A stretch of 64,000 nucleotides of DNA from Bacteroides sp. (GTDB lineage: Bacteria; Bacteroidota; Bacteroidia; Bacteroidales; Muribaculaceae): the NCBI GenBank assembly GCA_014802335.1, contig JAAVCL010000003.1, forward strand, positions 1 through 64,000. The letters are read 5' to 3'. Of the stretch, positions 27,650-36,338 are shown piece after piece; position 1 is the stretch's first letter; each line of letters begins with the position of its first letter. The position numbers were made by a program, and so were the translations under genes. The notes below the pieces were generated by a model. It saw nothing but the letters and a program-made list of their open reading frames with translations, ran no database searches and was not told the origin of the DNA.

Positions 27650-29326
27650 ATGAAATCCTCAGCATACATTGGACTTGTGGCAATGATGGCCGCATGTGCC
27701 GGACTCACTTCCTGTCAGGCGGATATGGACAATCCGGGACTCGACACACCGCAAGCCTCCCTGACTCCGAACACAACGATTCTGGAGCTCAAACAGCTTT
27801 TTGAAAATCAGACCGAATGTTTGCCCCTGAAAGATGAGGCCACCGGCGAACATTATGTGATTCATGGTCGCGTGGTCTCGAGCGATGCCACGGGAAACAT
27901 CTATAAATCTCTCGTGATTCAGGATGAGACGGCAGCCCTCGCGTTCTCTATCAACCAAAGCAGTCTTTACAACTCTTATCGACTGGGTCAGGATGTGGTG
28001 GTTGATATGACCGGGCTTTACATCGGATATTACCGCGGTCTTCAGCAGGTTGGATACCCCGGCGATCCATATAACGGTTCTCCCCAACTTGGCTTCATGG
28101 CCTACGATTACTGGTTGGCTCACGCAGAATTAAACCAGCTTCCTGATCCCGATTTTAAACTTGTAGAACTTAATTCGGACTATCCCACCGATGAATATTA
28201 CTGCATAACATTCAGTGATTTCAACGAACTCAACAATGCGACTCTGCCCGAACTTCAAAGTCAGCTTGTAGAATTCCGGAATGTCTCATTCTCGATAAAT
28301 GAAGGAGAAGAGACCTACGCACCCTATCAGGAAAGTGTGAACCGCACTCTTGTTGACGCGAATGGACAGACTCTGACAGTACGCAACTCAGGATACTCCA
28401 ACTTCTACAATCAGCTGCTTCCTGAAGGACGCGGCAACGTTCGCGGCATCCTTTCCTACTATGGAGACGCATGGCAACTTGTGCTGCGTGGCCCGGAAGA
28501 TGTGATGATCACCACCAAGGGCGAAGAAAGCGATCCGTTCACCGTGCAGGATGTAATTGACGGAACCTACGCCGGCATGTCGGGTTGGGTGAAGGGTTAT
28601 ATCGTAGGTTCGGTAAAAGCCGGAGTCAGCAGTGTCACCTCAGCCTCCGACGTTATCTTCGGGGCCGGTGCGGAAATGGACAACAACGTGCTTATCGCGG
28701 CCGACGCAGCCGAGACCGATATCAACAAGTGTGTGGCAGTGGCCCTGCCGCAGATGACTCAGCTTCGTTTCTGGGTTAATCTCGCCGACAATCCGGGCGT
28801 TTACAAGAAAGAACTCCTTGTAAACGGATTGCTGGGACGTGAATTGGGTCTGCCCGGCGTAATCGACAGCCGCGGCGGAACTTCCGACTTCAAACTCGAT
28901 GGCAAAGAGATCAATCCCAACGGCGAGGCTCCGGCACCCTCGGGCTCGGGCACAGAAGCCGACCCATATAACGTAAGCTACGTTATGCAGAGCGTTAACG
29001 ACGAAACTGATGTTTGGGTTGTGGGCTATGTTGCCGGATATGTGGCAACGGGAGACTTTGCCGATGGCGCGGAATTCTCGGCTAATGAGGTGAACGGCTC
29101 AACCAATTATCTCAACTCAACGAATGTGATTCTTTCGGCAGTTGCCCCCATGAAGTGTGGTACGGCCAACTCGGTTCCGGCGCAGCTCACAGCATCCACA
29201 CGCCCGGTGCTCGGCCTTAAGCTGAATCCTTCAATCTATGGCAAACAGGTAAAAGTGAAATGCCGACTTGCCACTTACCTCGGTGTGCGCGGCATCCGAA
29301 ATATCTCGGAAGTTGTGGAACTCTGA
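27650..29326 (+). CDS. lipoprotein with DUF5689- and DUF6359-like domains
   Basis: A 558-residue lipoprotein (ACAGLTSCQADMDN). Residues 40-280 fit DUF5689, an OB-fold-like domain of Bacteroidota (YVIHGRVVSSDATGNIYKSLVIQDETA). Two further DUF6359-like repeats follow: one near 295-420 (GWVKGYIVGSVKAG, NNVLIAADAAETD) and one near 430-558 (VWVVGYVAGYVATG, KVKCRLATYLGVRGI). Three predicted OB folds in a row suit binding of single-stranded or fragmented nucleic acid, which is inference. Tightly spaced with genes on both sides. Confidence 0.7.
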   Translation: MKSSAYIGLVAMMAACAGLTSCQADMDNPGLDTPQASLTPNTTILELKQLFENQTECLPLKDEATGEHYVIHGRVVSSDATGNIYKSLVIQDETAALAFSINQSSLYNSYRLGQDVVVDMTGLYIGYYRGLQQVGYPGDPYNGSPQLGFMAYDYWLAHAELNQLPDPDFKLVELNSDYPTDEYYCITFSDFNELNNATLPELQSQLVEFRNVSFSINEGEETYAPYQESVNRTLVDANGQTLTVRNSGYSNFYNQLLPEGRGNVRGILSYYGDAWQLVLRGPEDVMITTKGEESDPFTVQDVIDGTYAGMSGWVKGYIVGSVKAGVSSVTSASDVIFGAGAEMDNNVLIAADAAETDINKCVAVALPQMTQLRFWVNLADNPGVYKKELLVNGLLGRELGLPGVIDSRGGTSDFKLDGKEINPNGEAPAPSGSGTEADPYNVSYVMQSVNDETDVWVVGYVAGYVATGDFADGAEFSANEVNGSTNYLNSTNVILSAVAPMKCGTANSVPAQLTASTRPVLGLKLNPSIYGKQVKVKCRLATYLGVRGIRNISEVVEL

Positions 29327-29344
29327 TACCCCTAAACTTATGAT

Positions 29345-31051
29345 ATGAAAAAACATATTATAACCATAATGATGATGGCCACTGCATGCGCAGTGGCCAT
29401 TGCAGGTTATCCCGAGGGTTATTACTCTCGGATGGACGGCAAAAAGAAAGAAAATCTGAAGCAGGCTGCAAAAGAATGTGTGCAAAGCCACACGCGCCTT
29501 GAATATTACGATCTTCCCAACTACTGGGCATATTCGGATGTGTATCCCGAACTTGTCGACGGGCTGAAACGGTGGTGGGAAATGTATTCGGATGCGGTCT
29601 ATCTGATTCAGGACTGGCAGACCGGCAAACAAAGTTTCTCGGCCAACAAGATGCAGCGCGAACATGCCGTGCCGAAATCATGGTGGAAACGTGGAGGCGA
29701 TGTGGAATATACACCCGCCTACAGTGATATGTGGAATCTCTATCCGAGCGATGCGGCAGCCAATCAGGCAAAATCCAATTATCCCTTTGGTGAAACCCGA
29801 ACCACTATATTCGACAATGGAGTTACCAAAGTCGGGCCGCCCAAATCTGGCTACGGCGGAGGGTGCGGCACCGTGTTCGAACCGGCCGACGAGTACAAGG
29901 GTGACTTCGCACGCGCCATTTTCTATATGGCCACTGTTTATTCGGATTTGAACTGGGTTTATGACTATATGTTTGTTTCAAACTCCTACCCCACCCTTCT
30001 GCCCTGGGCCGTGAACATGCTGCTGCAATGGTCAAGAATGGACAAAGTGAGTCAGAAGGAAATTGACCGCAATGACTATGTGGAACAATTCCAGGGGAAC
30101 CGCAATCCTTTCATAGATTTCCCCAATCTTGCCGAATATATCTGGGGAGTACGCACAGGCGAAACCTTTATTATCGCCGACCAGGAAAACACCGGCACCA
30201 CACCCCCAATCACGGGCGACCCCGAAATTACTGCCCCTGTCAATGGGGAAGCTCTTGACTTCGGAGAGATTGCCAACGGTTACACAGTGAAACGCTCTCT
30301 TCAAATCAGCGGCAACAACATGACATCTCCCCTTTCGCTGCGTGTGGTGGGTGAGAATAAAAACTTTTTTGTTCCCGAAGTGACCAGCATCCCGGCTTCG
30401 ATAATGAATCAGAACGGAGGCTACCTGCTGGCAATAAACTATACTCCCACCTCGAAGGGCACCCACGAAGCGAAGCTGACACTCTATGACGGCGGCCTCG
30501 ACGGCAGCATAGCTGTGACCCTCCGCGGCGAGTCGCTCGACGTGCCGACAATGCAGACTCTCAACGCACTCCCGGCCACCGATGTCACCTACACGGGATA
30601 TACCGCCAACTGGTCTGCCCCGACAGGTATAGCCGATTATTACACGCTGACACGTGTAAGATATGTGCAGGGAGCCGAGGAAGTTGAGACATACGAGACC
30701 GGAGAAACTCACTATCAGGTTAGCAACCGCGAGCCGGGAGTGGCCGAGAGTTACACCGTGACTTATAACCGCCTCGGAGTCGAATCGCCCGCATCAAATA
30801 CAATCTACATAGGGGCAACCGGCATCAACGATGTGAATATTGACGCTCCGTTCCACGTCTATGGAACCAATGGCGGAATCACCGTGAGCAGGGCCAATGG
30901 CGAAAACGGGTTGCTTAGGATATTCACTACCGCCGGACTGGAAATTGCAACGATCGCCGAGCCCGAGGACGGCTTGTTCATCCCTCTTGAACCGGCCATT
31001 TACATTATAACCATCGGCAACTCACGACCATTGAAAATAACAGTCCGCTAA
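29345..31051 (+). CDS. secreted endonuclease I family protein with C-terminal beta domains
   Basis: A 568-residue protein with a signal peptide (IITIMMMATACAVAIAG). Residues 20-265 form an endonuclease I (EndA/NucM-like, beta-beta-alpha-Me) domain: KMQREHAVPKSWW with the likely catalytic His near residue 105, DMWNLYPSDAAANQ, VFEPADEYKGDFARAIFYMATVY and QGNRNPFIDFPNLAEYIWG. A DUF1573/Ig-like segment, a FnIII-like segment, and a T9SS-like tail ending in PAIYIITIGNSRPLKITVR follow. It cleaves DNA or RNA non-specifically if active. It closes the tightly spaced deoC-to-nuclease gene run. Paralogues lie at 34767 and 36339. Confidence 0.88.
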   Translation: MKKHIITIMMMATACAVAIAGYPEGYYSRMDGKKKENLKQAAKECVQSHTRLEYYDLPNYWAYSDVYPELVDGLKRWWEMYSDAVYLIQDWQTGKQSFSANKMQREHAVPKSWWKRGGDVEYTPAYSDMWNLYPSDAAANQAKSNYPFGETRTTIFDNGVTKVGPPKSGYGGGCGTVFEPADEYKGDFARAIFYMATVYSDLNWVYDYMFVSNSYPTLLPWAVNMLLQWSRMDKVSQKEIDRNDYVEQFQGNRNPFIDFPNLAEYIWGVRTGETFIIADQENTGTTPPITGDPEITAPVNGEALDFGEIANGYTVKRSLQISGNNMTSPLSLRVVGENKNFFVPEVTSIPASIMNQNGGYLLAINYTPTSKGTHEAKLTLYDGGLDGSIAVTLRGESLDVPTMQTLNALPATDVTYTGYTANWSAPTGIADYYTLTRVRYVQGAEEVETYETGETHYQVSNREPGVAESYTVTYNRLGVESPASNTIYIGATGINDVNIDAPFHVYGTNGGITVSRANGENGLLRIFTTAGLEIATIAEPEDGLFIPLEPAIYIITIGNSRPLKITVR

Positions 31052-31121
31052 ATTCCCCGAACCAGCCATTTGAGTGATTAAAACCCATTTAGGTGATTAA
31101 AATAAGAAAAACCACTTCATT

Positions 31122-34100
31122 GTGAAGATACTGAAAATCATCGGCCGAGTCGTTCTGGCAATCATTATTCTGCTGACTGTTCTTATAACGGGAGCATTGA
31201 TATTTCTCAGTTCTAAAGAATTGGGACCGACAGTGGAACGTCTGGCTGATGATTACATTGACGGTCATCTTAAAATCGGGAGCCTTAAATTGGGTTTTAA
31301 TCCCGGGTTCCCGATTTTAAGAATCGAAGCCGACAGTGTCATCCTTATTTCAAATACTTTCAAAGAGCTCACCGATGATGAACGTGGGCGCCTTCCCGAA
31401 TATGCAGACTCGCTGCTAAGTGTCGACCATTTGTCGGGGGCGATAGATCTGAAACGTCTGCTTGTGAACAACGAAATCGCTCTTCACGACATGATGTTGC
31501 GCGGACTGGGGGTAAACATCGTGATTGCCCACAACGGTGAAGCCAACTATGCGGTTGCAAAAATTCCTCACGAAAAAAAAGATTCTAAGAAAAAGCATAA
31601 AATCTCAGGATTCCGCATTGACAGGTTTGCTCTTGACAATCCGAAAGAAATGCGCTTCTATAACGCCGCCGACTCCACATCGGCCTCGGTGCTGCTTCTC
31701 ACCGATGCGGCAGTGGAAAGCGAGAAAGAACCTGAGTATCGTTTAAAAATCAGCGGCAACGTTATGTCGCACAAGGCAACGTTGCTCACCAATCTTGAAC
31801 AAATCAGTTTCGGGCTGAACGGGAAAGTTTATTGGGACACAGCGAAGCCGGGACTCGTGGCCGTCGACAAATTCATGATACGCGGCGCATTTATACGTGC
31901 ACTTGTAACAGGAGAGGTTGACTTTACGTCAAGTCCGATTATAAACAGAGCCGTTGTAGAATTAACGCCCGTGGCACTCACCGACCTGCTCACTCTCCTT
32001 CCCGACTCAATAAGAGAGATTCACCGACTGGATCCGTCAAATTTTCACACCAATCTCTGCATCGGGGGCAAGTTCGAACTTACCCAACCGATGAACCTTA
32101 CAACCGACACTGTGCCATCTGCCCGCATCAGCCTTAACGTTCCGCCAGCATCATTACGGTATGGAAAAGCACGGTTCGAGGAATTGGCTTTTGACGTAAC
32201 AGTAAACACGGTAAGCAACAGTCCTGACCAGACTGTAATAGATGTGGAACGCTGCGTAATTGCCGGGGAGGCCACCAGAATGGAGGCGCACGGGCTGATT
32301 TCAAATTTAATCAGCGACCCTTCTTTCTCTGCAGGACTGAACGGAAATCTTGATTTAGCCAATCTTCCTCCCCTGCTCCACGAGAAAATCGGGGGATACG
32401 TTTCCGGAATAATCACAGCCAAACTCAACACCAAGGGGCGAGCATCCATGTTTCGACAAGAGAACATGCATCGCCTGCTGGCCGACGGCTCCATATCGGC
32501 CGATAATTTATATTTTATCTCGGCCGACACGGCCAACATGATTCAACTGCACAATGCAAAAATAAACTTTGATTCTCAGCGAAGGGTCAAAGGCACTCCG
32601 CTGCTCAACGCAAAAGTAGAAGTTGACACGGCCAATATACTTTCGGGAGGTGTTGATATAGCTTTCAGCAATTTTGCACTGGATGCCGGTGTGAAATTTA
32701 ACGACAACACCGCCGACACGACACTTAATCTCCCGGTGGTGGGCAAATTCAACGTAAACTGTCTGAACATTATCTCCATTACCGACAGCGCCGGGGGAAG
32801 GATTCGCAATATCGGGGGAAATCTCAAAATCAAGAGATTCAACAGTCATAAACGTATGCCTGAAATCTTGGCCCGTCTCAACACGGGTCGCGTGTCTGCC
32901 GGTTCGCTTTCCGACCGTATTCTTTTGGACAACGCCAATATCACCGCCAACCTTCGCAAGCTCCCCGCAAATCCGAAAAAGAAAGAGGACGGCAAAAAAT
33001 CCACCCATACAAATAGGGAATATAATTATATAAGCCCGGCGAAGGTGTTCAGATATGTCTATGCAAAACGTCATCACCGGCCACACAATCCGCATGTCTA
33101 TATCGCACAATCTAATAAAGATGTCGAATTGCTGGAATGGAATTTAGCGAAGGGATTCCGGAAATTTATAACAGGCTGGAATATCAAGGGTACTGTCAAT
33201 ACACGGAACGCACGCCTGCTCACGCCGTTGTTCCCGATGCGCAATCACTTCTCGAATATAGATCTGAAGTTTAATAACGACACAATAAACATTTCAGACA
33301 TTACGCTGCGCGCCGAAAGTTCCGACATAACCCTTTCAGGCCTCGTTACCAACGTAACCGGAGCCATGACCTCCAGGAATAACAATAATCTGAAAGCCAA
33401 TCTCTCGATTCTGAGCGATACAATAGATATAAACCGCATTGCATCGGTTATATTCAGAGGGGCCGCCTACGCCGACAGGAAACGTCGCGGCAAAATTCAC
33501 TCCATGAAAACGGATAACGATGATGAGCTGGGGAAACGCATTGACAAACTCTCAAAAGAAGACCCCGGCACCTCCGCCCCCGTGCTGATTCCCGTTAATG
33601 TGACTGCTAATCTTAAGCTGGGAGCCGCCAATATTTTATACAGCGACCTTGTTCTGCAAGATGTGGACGGAGATGTGCTTCTCTATGACGGCGGTGTCAA
33701 TCTGAATAATCTGAATGCCACCTCCGATGCCGGCAATCTGAGTGTGTCGGCCCTCTATTCCGCAGCCTCACCCGATGATATGCATTTCGGATTCGGATTG
33801 AATCTGCAGGACTTCAATGTAGGCAAATTCGTGCAGCTCGTACCGGCCATTGATTCGATAACGCCCCTTATTCACGACTTTTCAGGCACAATAAACGCTG
33901 ATATCGCAGCCACTTGCCGCATAGACTCAGGCATGAATTTCGTGCTTCCGTCGTTAGACGCGGCGATGAGGATAACAGGAGACAATCTGGCATTTATCGA
34001 CCCGAAGAAATACCGCACCTTGGGAAAATGGCTTGGTTTTAAGAATAAAGCCGACAACACTATTCACCATTTGAATGTGGAGATGACCGTTGCCCACGAG

Positions 34101-34604
34101 CTTATGAGAGTCTATCCATTTGCATTCAACATTGACCGCTATCGGCTTGGCATATACGGCTCAAACGACATCAACATGAATTTTGATTATCATTTATCGG
34201 TGTTGAAATCTCCGCTGCCTTTCAGATTCGGAATCACCATATCGGGAAATCCGAAGAAGCACAAGGTGAGGTTCGGAGGAGCCAAATTTAAGGAAAATTC
34301 TGTTGTGGAAAGTATTGACGTGGTTAAAAATGCCCGTATCAATCTTCTTGATCAGATACAGGATGTATTCAAAAGAGGGGTTCGCAATTCAAGATTTGCC
34401 AAAGTGCGCTTTGCCCAACCGGCCGGTTTTGATGAAGGCCCCGACCCGGGCCTGAGTGCATCCGACTCTCTTCAACTGATACGCGAGGGTCTTATCGAGG
34501 CACCGGATGTGAAAAATAGAGACAATACCGACCCGGCCCGACACGACACAACGCCGGCGAAAAAGAAGAAACACAAAAAGAAGAGCGCCAAGAAGAACGA
34601 TTGA
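31122..34604 (+). CDS. AsmA-like large membrane protein
   Basis: A 1160-residue protein starting at GTG. An N-terminal helix (VVLAIIILLTVLITGALIFL, residues 9-28) anchors it in the inner membrane. The rest is long beta-rich repeats of AsmA type (LKIGSLKLGFNPGFPILRIEADSV near the start; a C-terminal AsmA region near 960-1090 with LKSPLPFRFGITISGNPKK). The tail is lysine-rich. AsmA-family proteins are linked to lipid transport and envelope maintenance. It is 70 bases after the nuclease gene, so it may be read with it, but its role there is unclear. A relative lies at 61023-64000. Confidence 0.8.
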   Translation: MKILKIIGRVVLAIIILLTVLITGALIFLSSKELGPTVERLADDYIDGHLKIGSLKLGFNPGFPILRIEADSVILISNTFKELTDDERGRLPEYADSLLSVDHLSGAIDLKRLLVNNEIALHDMMLRGLGVNIVIAHNGEANYAVAKIPHEKKDSKKKHKISGFRIDRFALDNPKEMRFYNAADSTSASVLLLTDAAVESEKEPEYRLKISGNVMSHKATLLTNLEQISFGLNGKVYWDTAKPGLVAVDKFMIRGAFIRALVTGEVDFTSSPIINRAVVELTPVALTDLLTLLPDSIREIHRLDPSNFHTNLCIGGKFELTQPMNLTTDTVPSARISLNVPPASLRYGKARFEELAFDVTVNTVSNSPDQTVIDVERCVIAGEATRMEAHGLISNLISDPSFSAGLNGNLDLANLPPLLHEKIGGYVSGIITAKLNTKGRASMFRQENMHRLLADGSISADNLYFISADTANMIQLHNAKINFDSQRRVKGTPLLNAKVEVDTANILSGGVDIAFSNFALDAGVKFNDNTADTTLNLPVVGKFNVNCLNIISITDSAGGRIRNIGGNLKIKRFNSHKRMPEILARLNTGRVSAGSLSDRILLDNANITANLRKLPANPKKKEDGKKSTHTNREYNYISPAKVFRYVYAKRHHRPHNPHVYIAQSNKDVELLEWNLAKGFRKFITGWNIKGTVNTRNARLLTPLFPMRNHFSNIDLKFNNDTINISDITLRAESSDITLSGLVTNVTGAMTSRNNNNLKANLSILSDTIDINRIASVIFRGAAYADRKRRGKIHSMKTDNDDELGKRIDKLSKEDPGTSAPVLIPVNVTANLKLGAANILYSDLVLQDVDGDVLLYDGGVNLNNLNATSDAGNLSVSALYSAASPDDMHFGFGLNLQDFNVGKFVQLVPAIDSITPLIHDFSGTINADIAATCRIDSGMNFVLPSLDAAMRITGDNLAFIDPKKYRTLGKWLGFKNKADNTIHHLNVEMTVAHELMRVYPFAFNIDRYRLGIYGSNDINMNFDYHLSVLKSPLPFRFGITISGNPKKHKVRFGGAKFKENSVVESIDVVKNARINLLDQIQDVFKRGVRNSRFAKVRFAQPAGFDEGPDPGLSASDSLQLIREGLIEAPDVKNRDNTDPARHDTTPAKKKKHKKKSAKKND

Positions 34605-34633
34605 ATTTTGAACGATTGAATTTCTCATCTTTT

Positions 34634-34664
34634 TTTGTGATATTGGAAATAATTGCTAATTTTG
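34634..34664 (+). promoter_or_regulatory. promoter of the tandem endonuclease genes
   Basis: TTTG at 34634-34637 and TAATTTTG at 34657-34664 are 19 bases apart; leader of about 100 nt. Confidence 0.75.
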
Positions 34665-34766
34665 CTCATTAACAGAGATTGGAGGAATCCTCAACTTCCC
34701 GAAGTCTCTTGAAATAAACATAAAACCTTATACACCATTATTTTAGCCTAACATTCGTTTAAATCC

Positions 34767-36332
34767 ATGATATTCCATAATTTAAAAAGATTTCTTTTAC
34801 TATCCGGCATGACCGTGGCAATTCTCGGTTTGTCGGAATCATCTTTCGCAACCTATCCGGAAGGATATTACAATTCACTTAACGGCAAATGCGGCCGCGA
34901 ACTGATGACCGCGGTCAAGAAGTGTGTAGCCTCACATACAACCATATCATACGGCACCGACACCTGGAACGCATTTAAAGACACCGATGTCAAAACAATA
35001 GACGGAGTTGACTATTGGTGGGACATGTATAGCAACAATCTTGTCAAAGTCTCGTCGGGCCATCCGGGCATGAATATCGAACATTCAGTTGCCAACTCAT
35101 GGTGGGGCAAGACTAAAAACGACGCTTATAAAGACATCGTTCATCTCAACCCCAGCGATCAGGATGCCAACAGCCGCAAAGGCAACTATCCTCTTGCCGA
35201 GCTGCAGACAGTTAGCTGGACCAACGGTGTGACCTCGGTGGGCAAAGCCAAAAGCGGCCAAGGTGGCGGAGCCTCCAATTGCTATGAACCCACCGACGAA
35301 TATAAAGGCGATTTCGCCCGTGTGTTCATGTATATGTTCACCATTTATGAAGACATCTCATGGAAATCCAACACTGCATGGATGTACGACACATCGAAAA
35401 GCCTGATGTTCCAGGATTGGGCACGCGACCTGCTGCTGAGATGGAACAGTGCTGACCCCGTGAGTCAGAAGGAAATATCTCGAAACGACGGAATATACCG
35501 CAACCAGAAAAACCGAAACCCATTCATTGATCTTCCTGATTTGGCCGACCACATCTGGGGTTCGAAATCCAATGTGCCTTTCGACCTCGACAATCCCGGC
35601 GTTCCCGATCAGCCCTCAGATCCTGAAGATCCGGAAATACCATCGGACGATTACAGCTGGCTGTCGGAAAACGACTCGGAAGCCACCGGGTGGTCATACG
35701 AAAATACCAGTCTGCCGTCGGGAGGGACCTACGTTTGGAGCTGGAAAGAATATAACGGACTTCACTACCTCAACGCGAGTGCCTACATCGGAGGTCAGGC
35801 CAAAAAATCTTTGGCCTATGCCTGGAGTCCCGAAGTTGACATGACCAATGTGAAAAGTGCTGTGCTCGGTTTCTCTCATGCAGCCAAATTCCAGACCACT
35901 CTCCGCGACCTGTGCAAAGTTTCAGTAAAAGACGTTGAAAGCGGAGAAATAACAGATGTGGCAATAACCCAATGGCCCTCTGCCGGCTCGTGGACTTTTA
36001 CCGATTGCAAGGGAATTGATCTCTCCGAGTTCGCAAATAAGAAAGTGCGTATCGGTTTCAAATATCAATCCACCGACTCGGGTGCCGACACATGGGAAAT
36101 ACGCAACGTAAACCTGAATCTGACCCGCCTCGACACCGGCATCGACCTTAACACTGATAATGAAGACGACAGCTTCCTTGTGGAAGTTCGCGGCAACAAT
36201 ATTCTTGCACCGGTAGGTGCACGCATTTTCGACCTGAACGGCCGGGAATTTGAAGGCACTTCATTGCAACGCGGTGTATATGTTGTGGTGAAACCTTCAT
36301 TCGATAAAGCAGTAAAAGTCCTGATAAAATAA
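34767..36332 (+). CDS. secreted endonuclease I with shared C-terminal domain
   Basis: A 521-residue protein with a signal peptide (LLSGMTVAILGLSESSFA). The endonuclease I domain (residues 28-265) has NIEHSVANSWWG with the likely catalytic His near residue 105, VHLNPSDQDANSRKGNYP and EPTDEYKGDFARVFMYMF. Residues 300-455 repeat the C-terminal domain of the lipoprotein at 26078 (WSWKEYNGLHYLNASAY, HAAKFQTTL, GADTWEIRNV). The end, RGVYVVVKPSFDKAVKVLIK, is T9SS-like. The paralogous nuclease gene at 36339 follows by 6 bases. The shared domain suggests both proteins bind the same surface partner. Confidence 0.88.
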   Translation: MIFHNLKRFLLLSGMTVAILGLSESSFATYPEGYYNSLNGKCGRELMTAVKKCVASHTTISYGTDTWNAFKDTDVKTIDGVDYWWDMYSNNLVKVSSGHPGMNIEHSVANSWWGKTKNDAYKDIVHLNPSDQDANSRKGNYPLAELQTVSWTNGVTSVGKAKSGQGGGASNCYEPTDEYKGDFARVFMYMFTIYEDISWKSNTAWMYDTSKSLMFQDWARDLLLRWNSADPVSQKEISRNDGIYRNQKNRNPFIDLPDLADHIWGSKSNVPFDLDNPGVPDQPSDPEDPEIPSDDYSWLSENDSEATGWSYENTSLPSGGTYVWSWKEYNGLHYLNASAYIGGQAKKSLAYAWSPEVDMTNVKSAVLGFSHAAKFQTTLRDLCKVSVKDVESGEITDVAITQWPSAGSWTFTDCKGIDLSEFANKKVRIGFKYQSTDSGADTWEIRNVNLNLTRLDTGIDLNTDNEDDSFLVEVRGNNILAPVGARIFDLNGREFEGTSLQRGVYVVVKPSFDKAVKVLIK

Positions 36333-36338
36333 CGCATT

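Noticed and set aside
23234..29326. SusC/SusD-type polysaccharide utilisation locus
   Set aside because: No SusD-like protein or glycosidase accompanies the receptor; the partners are OB-fold-like lipoproteins and nucleases.
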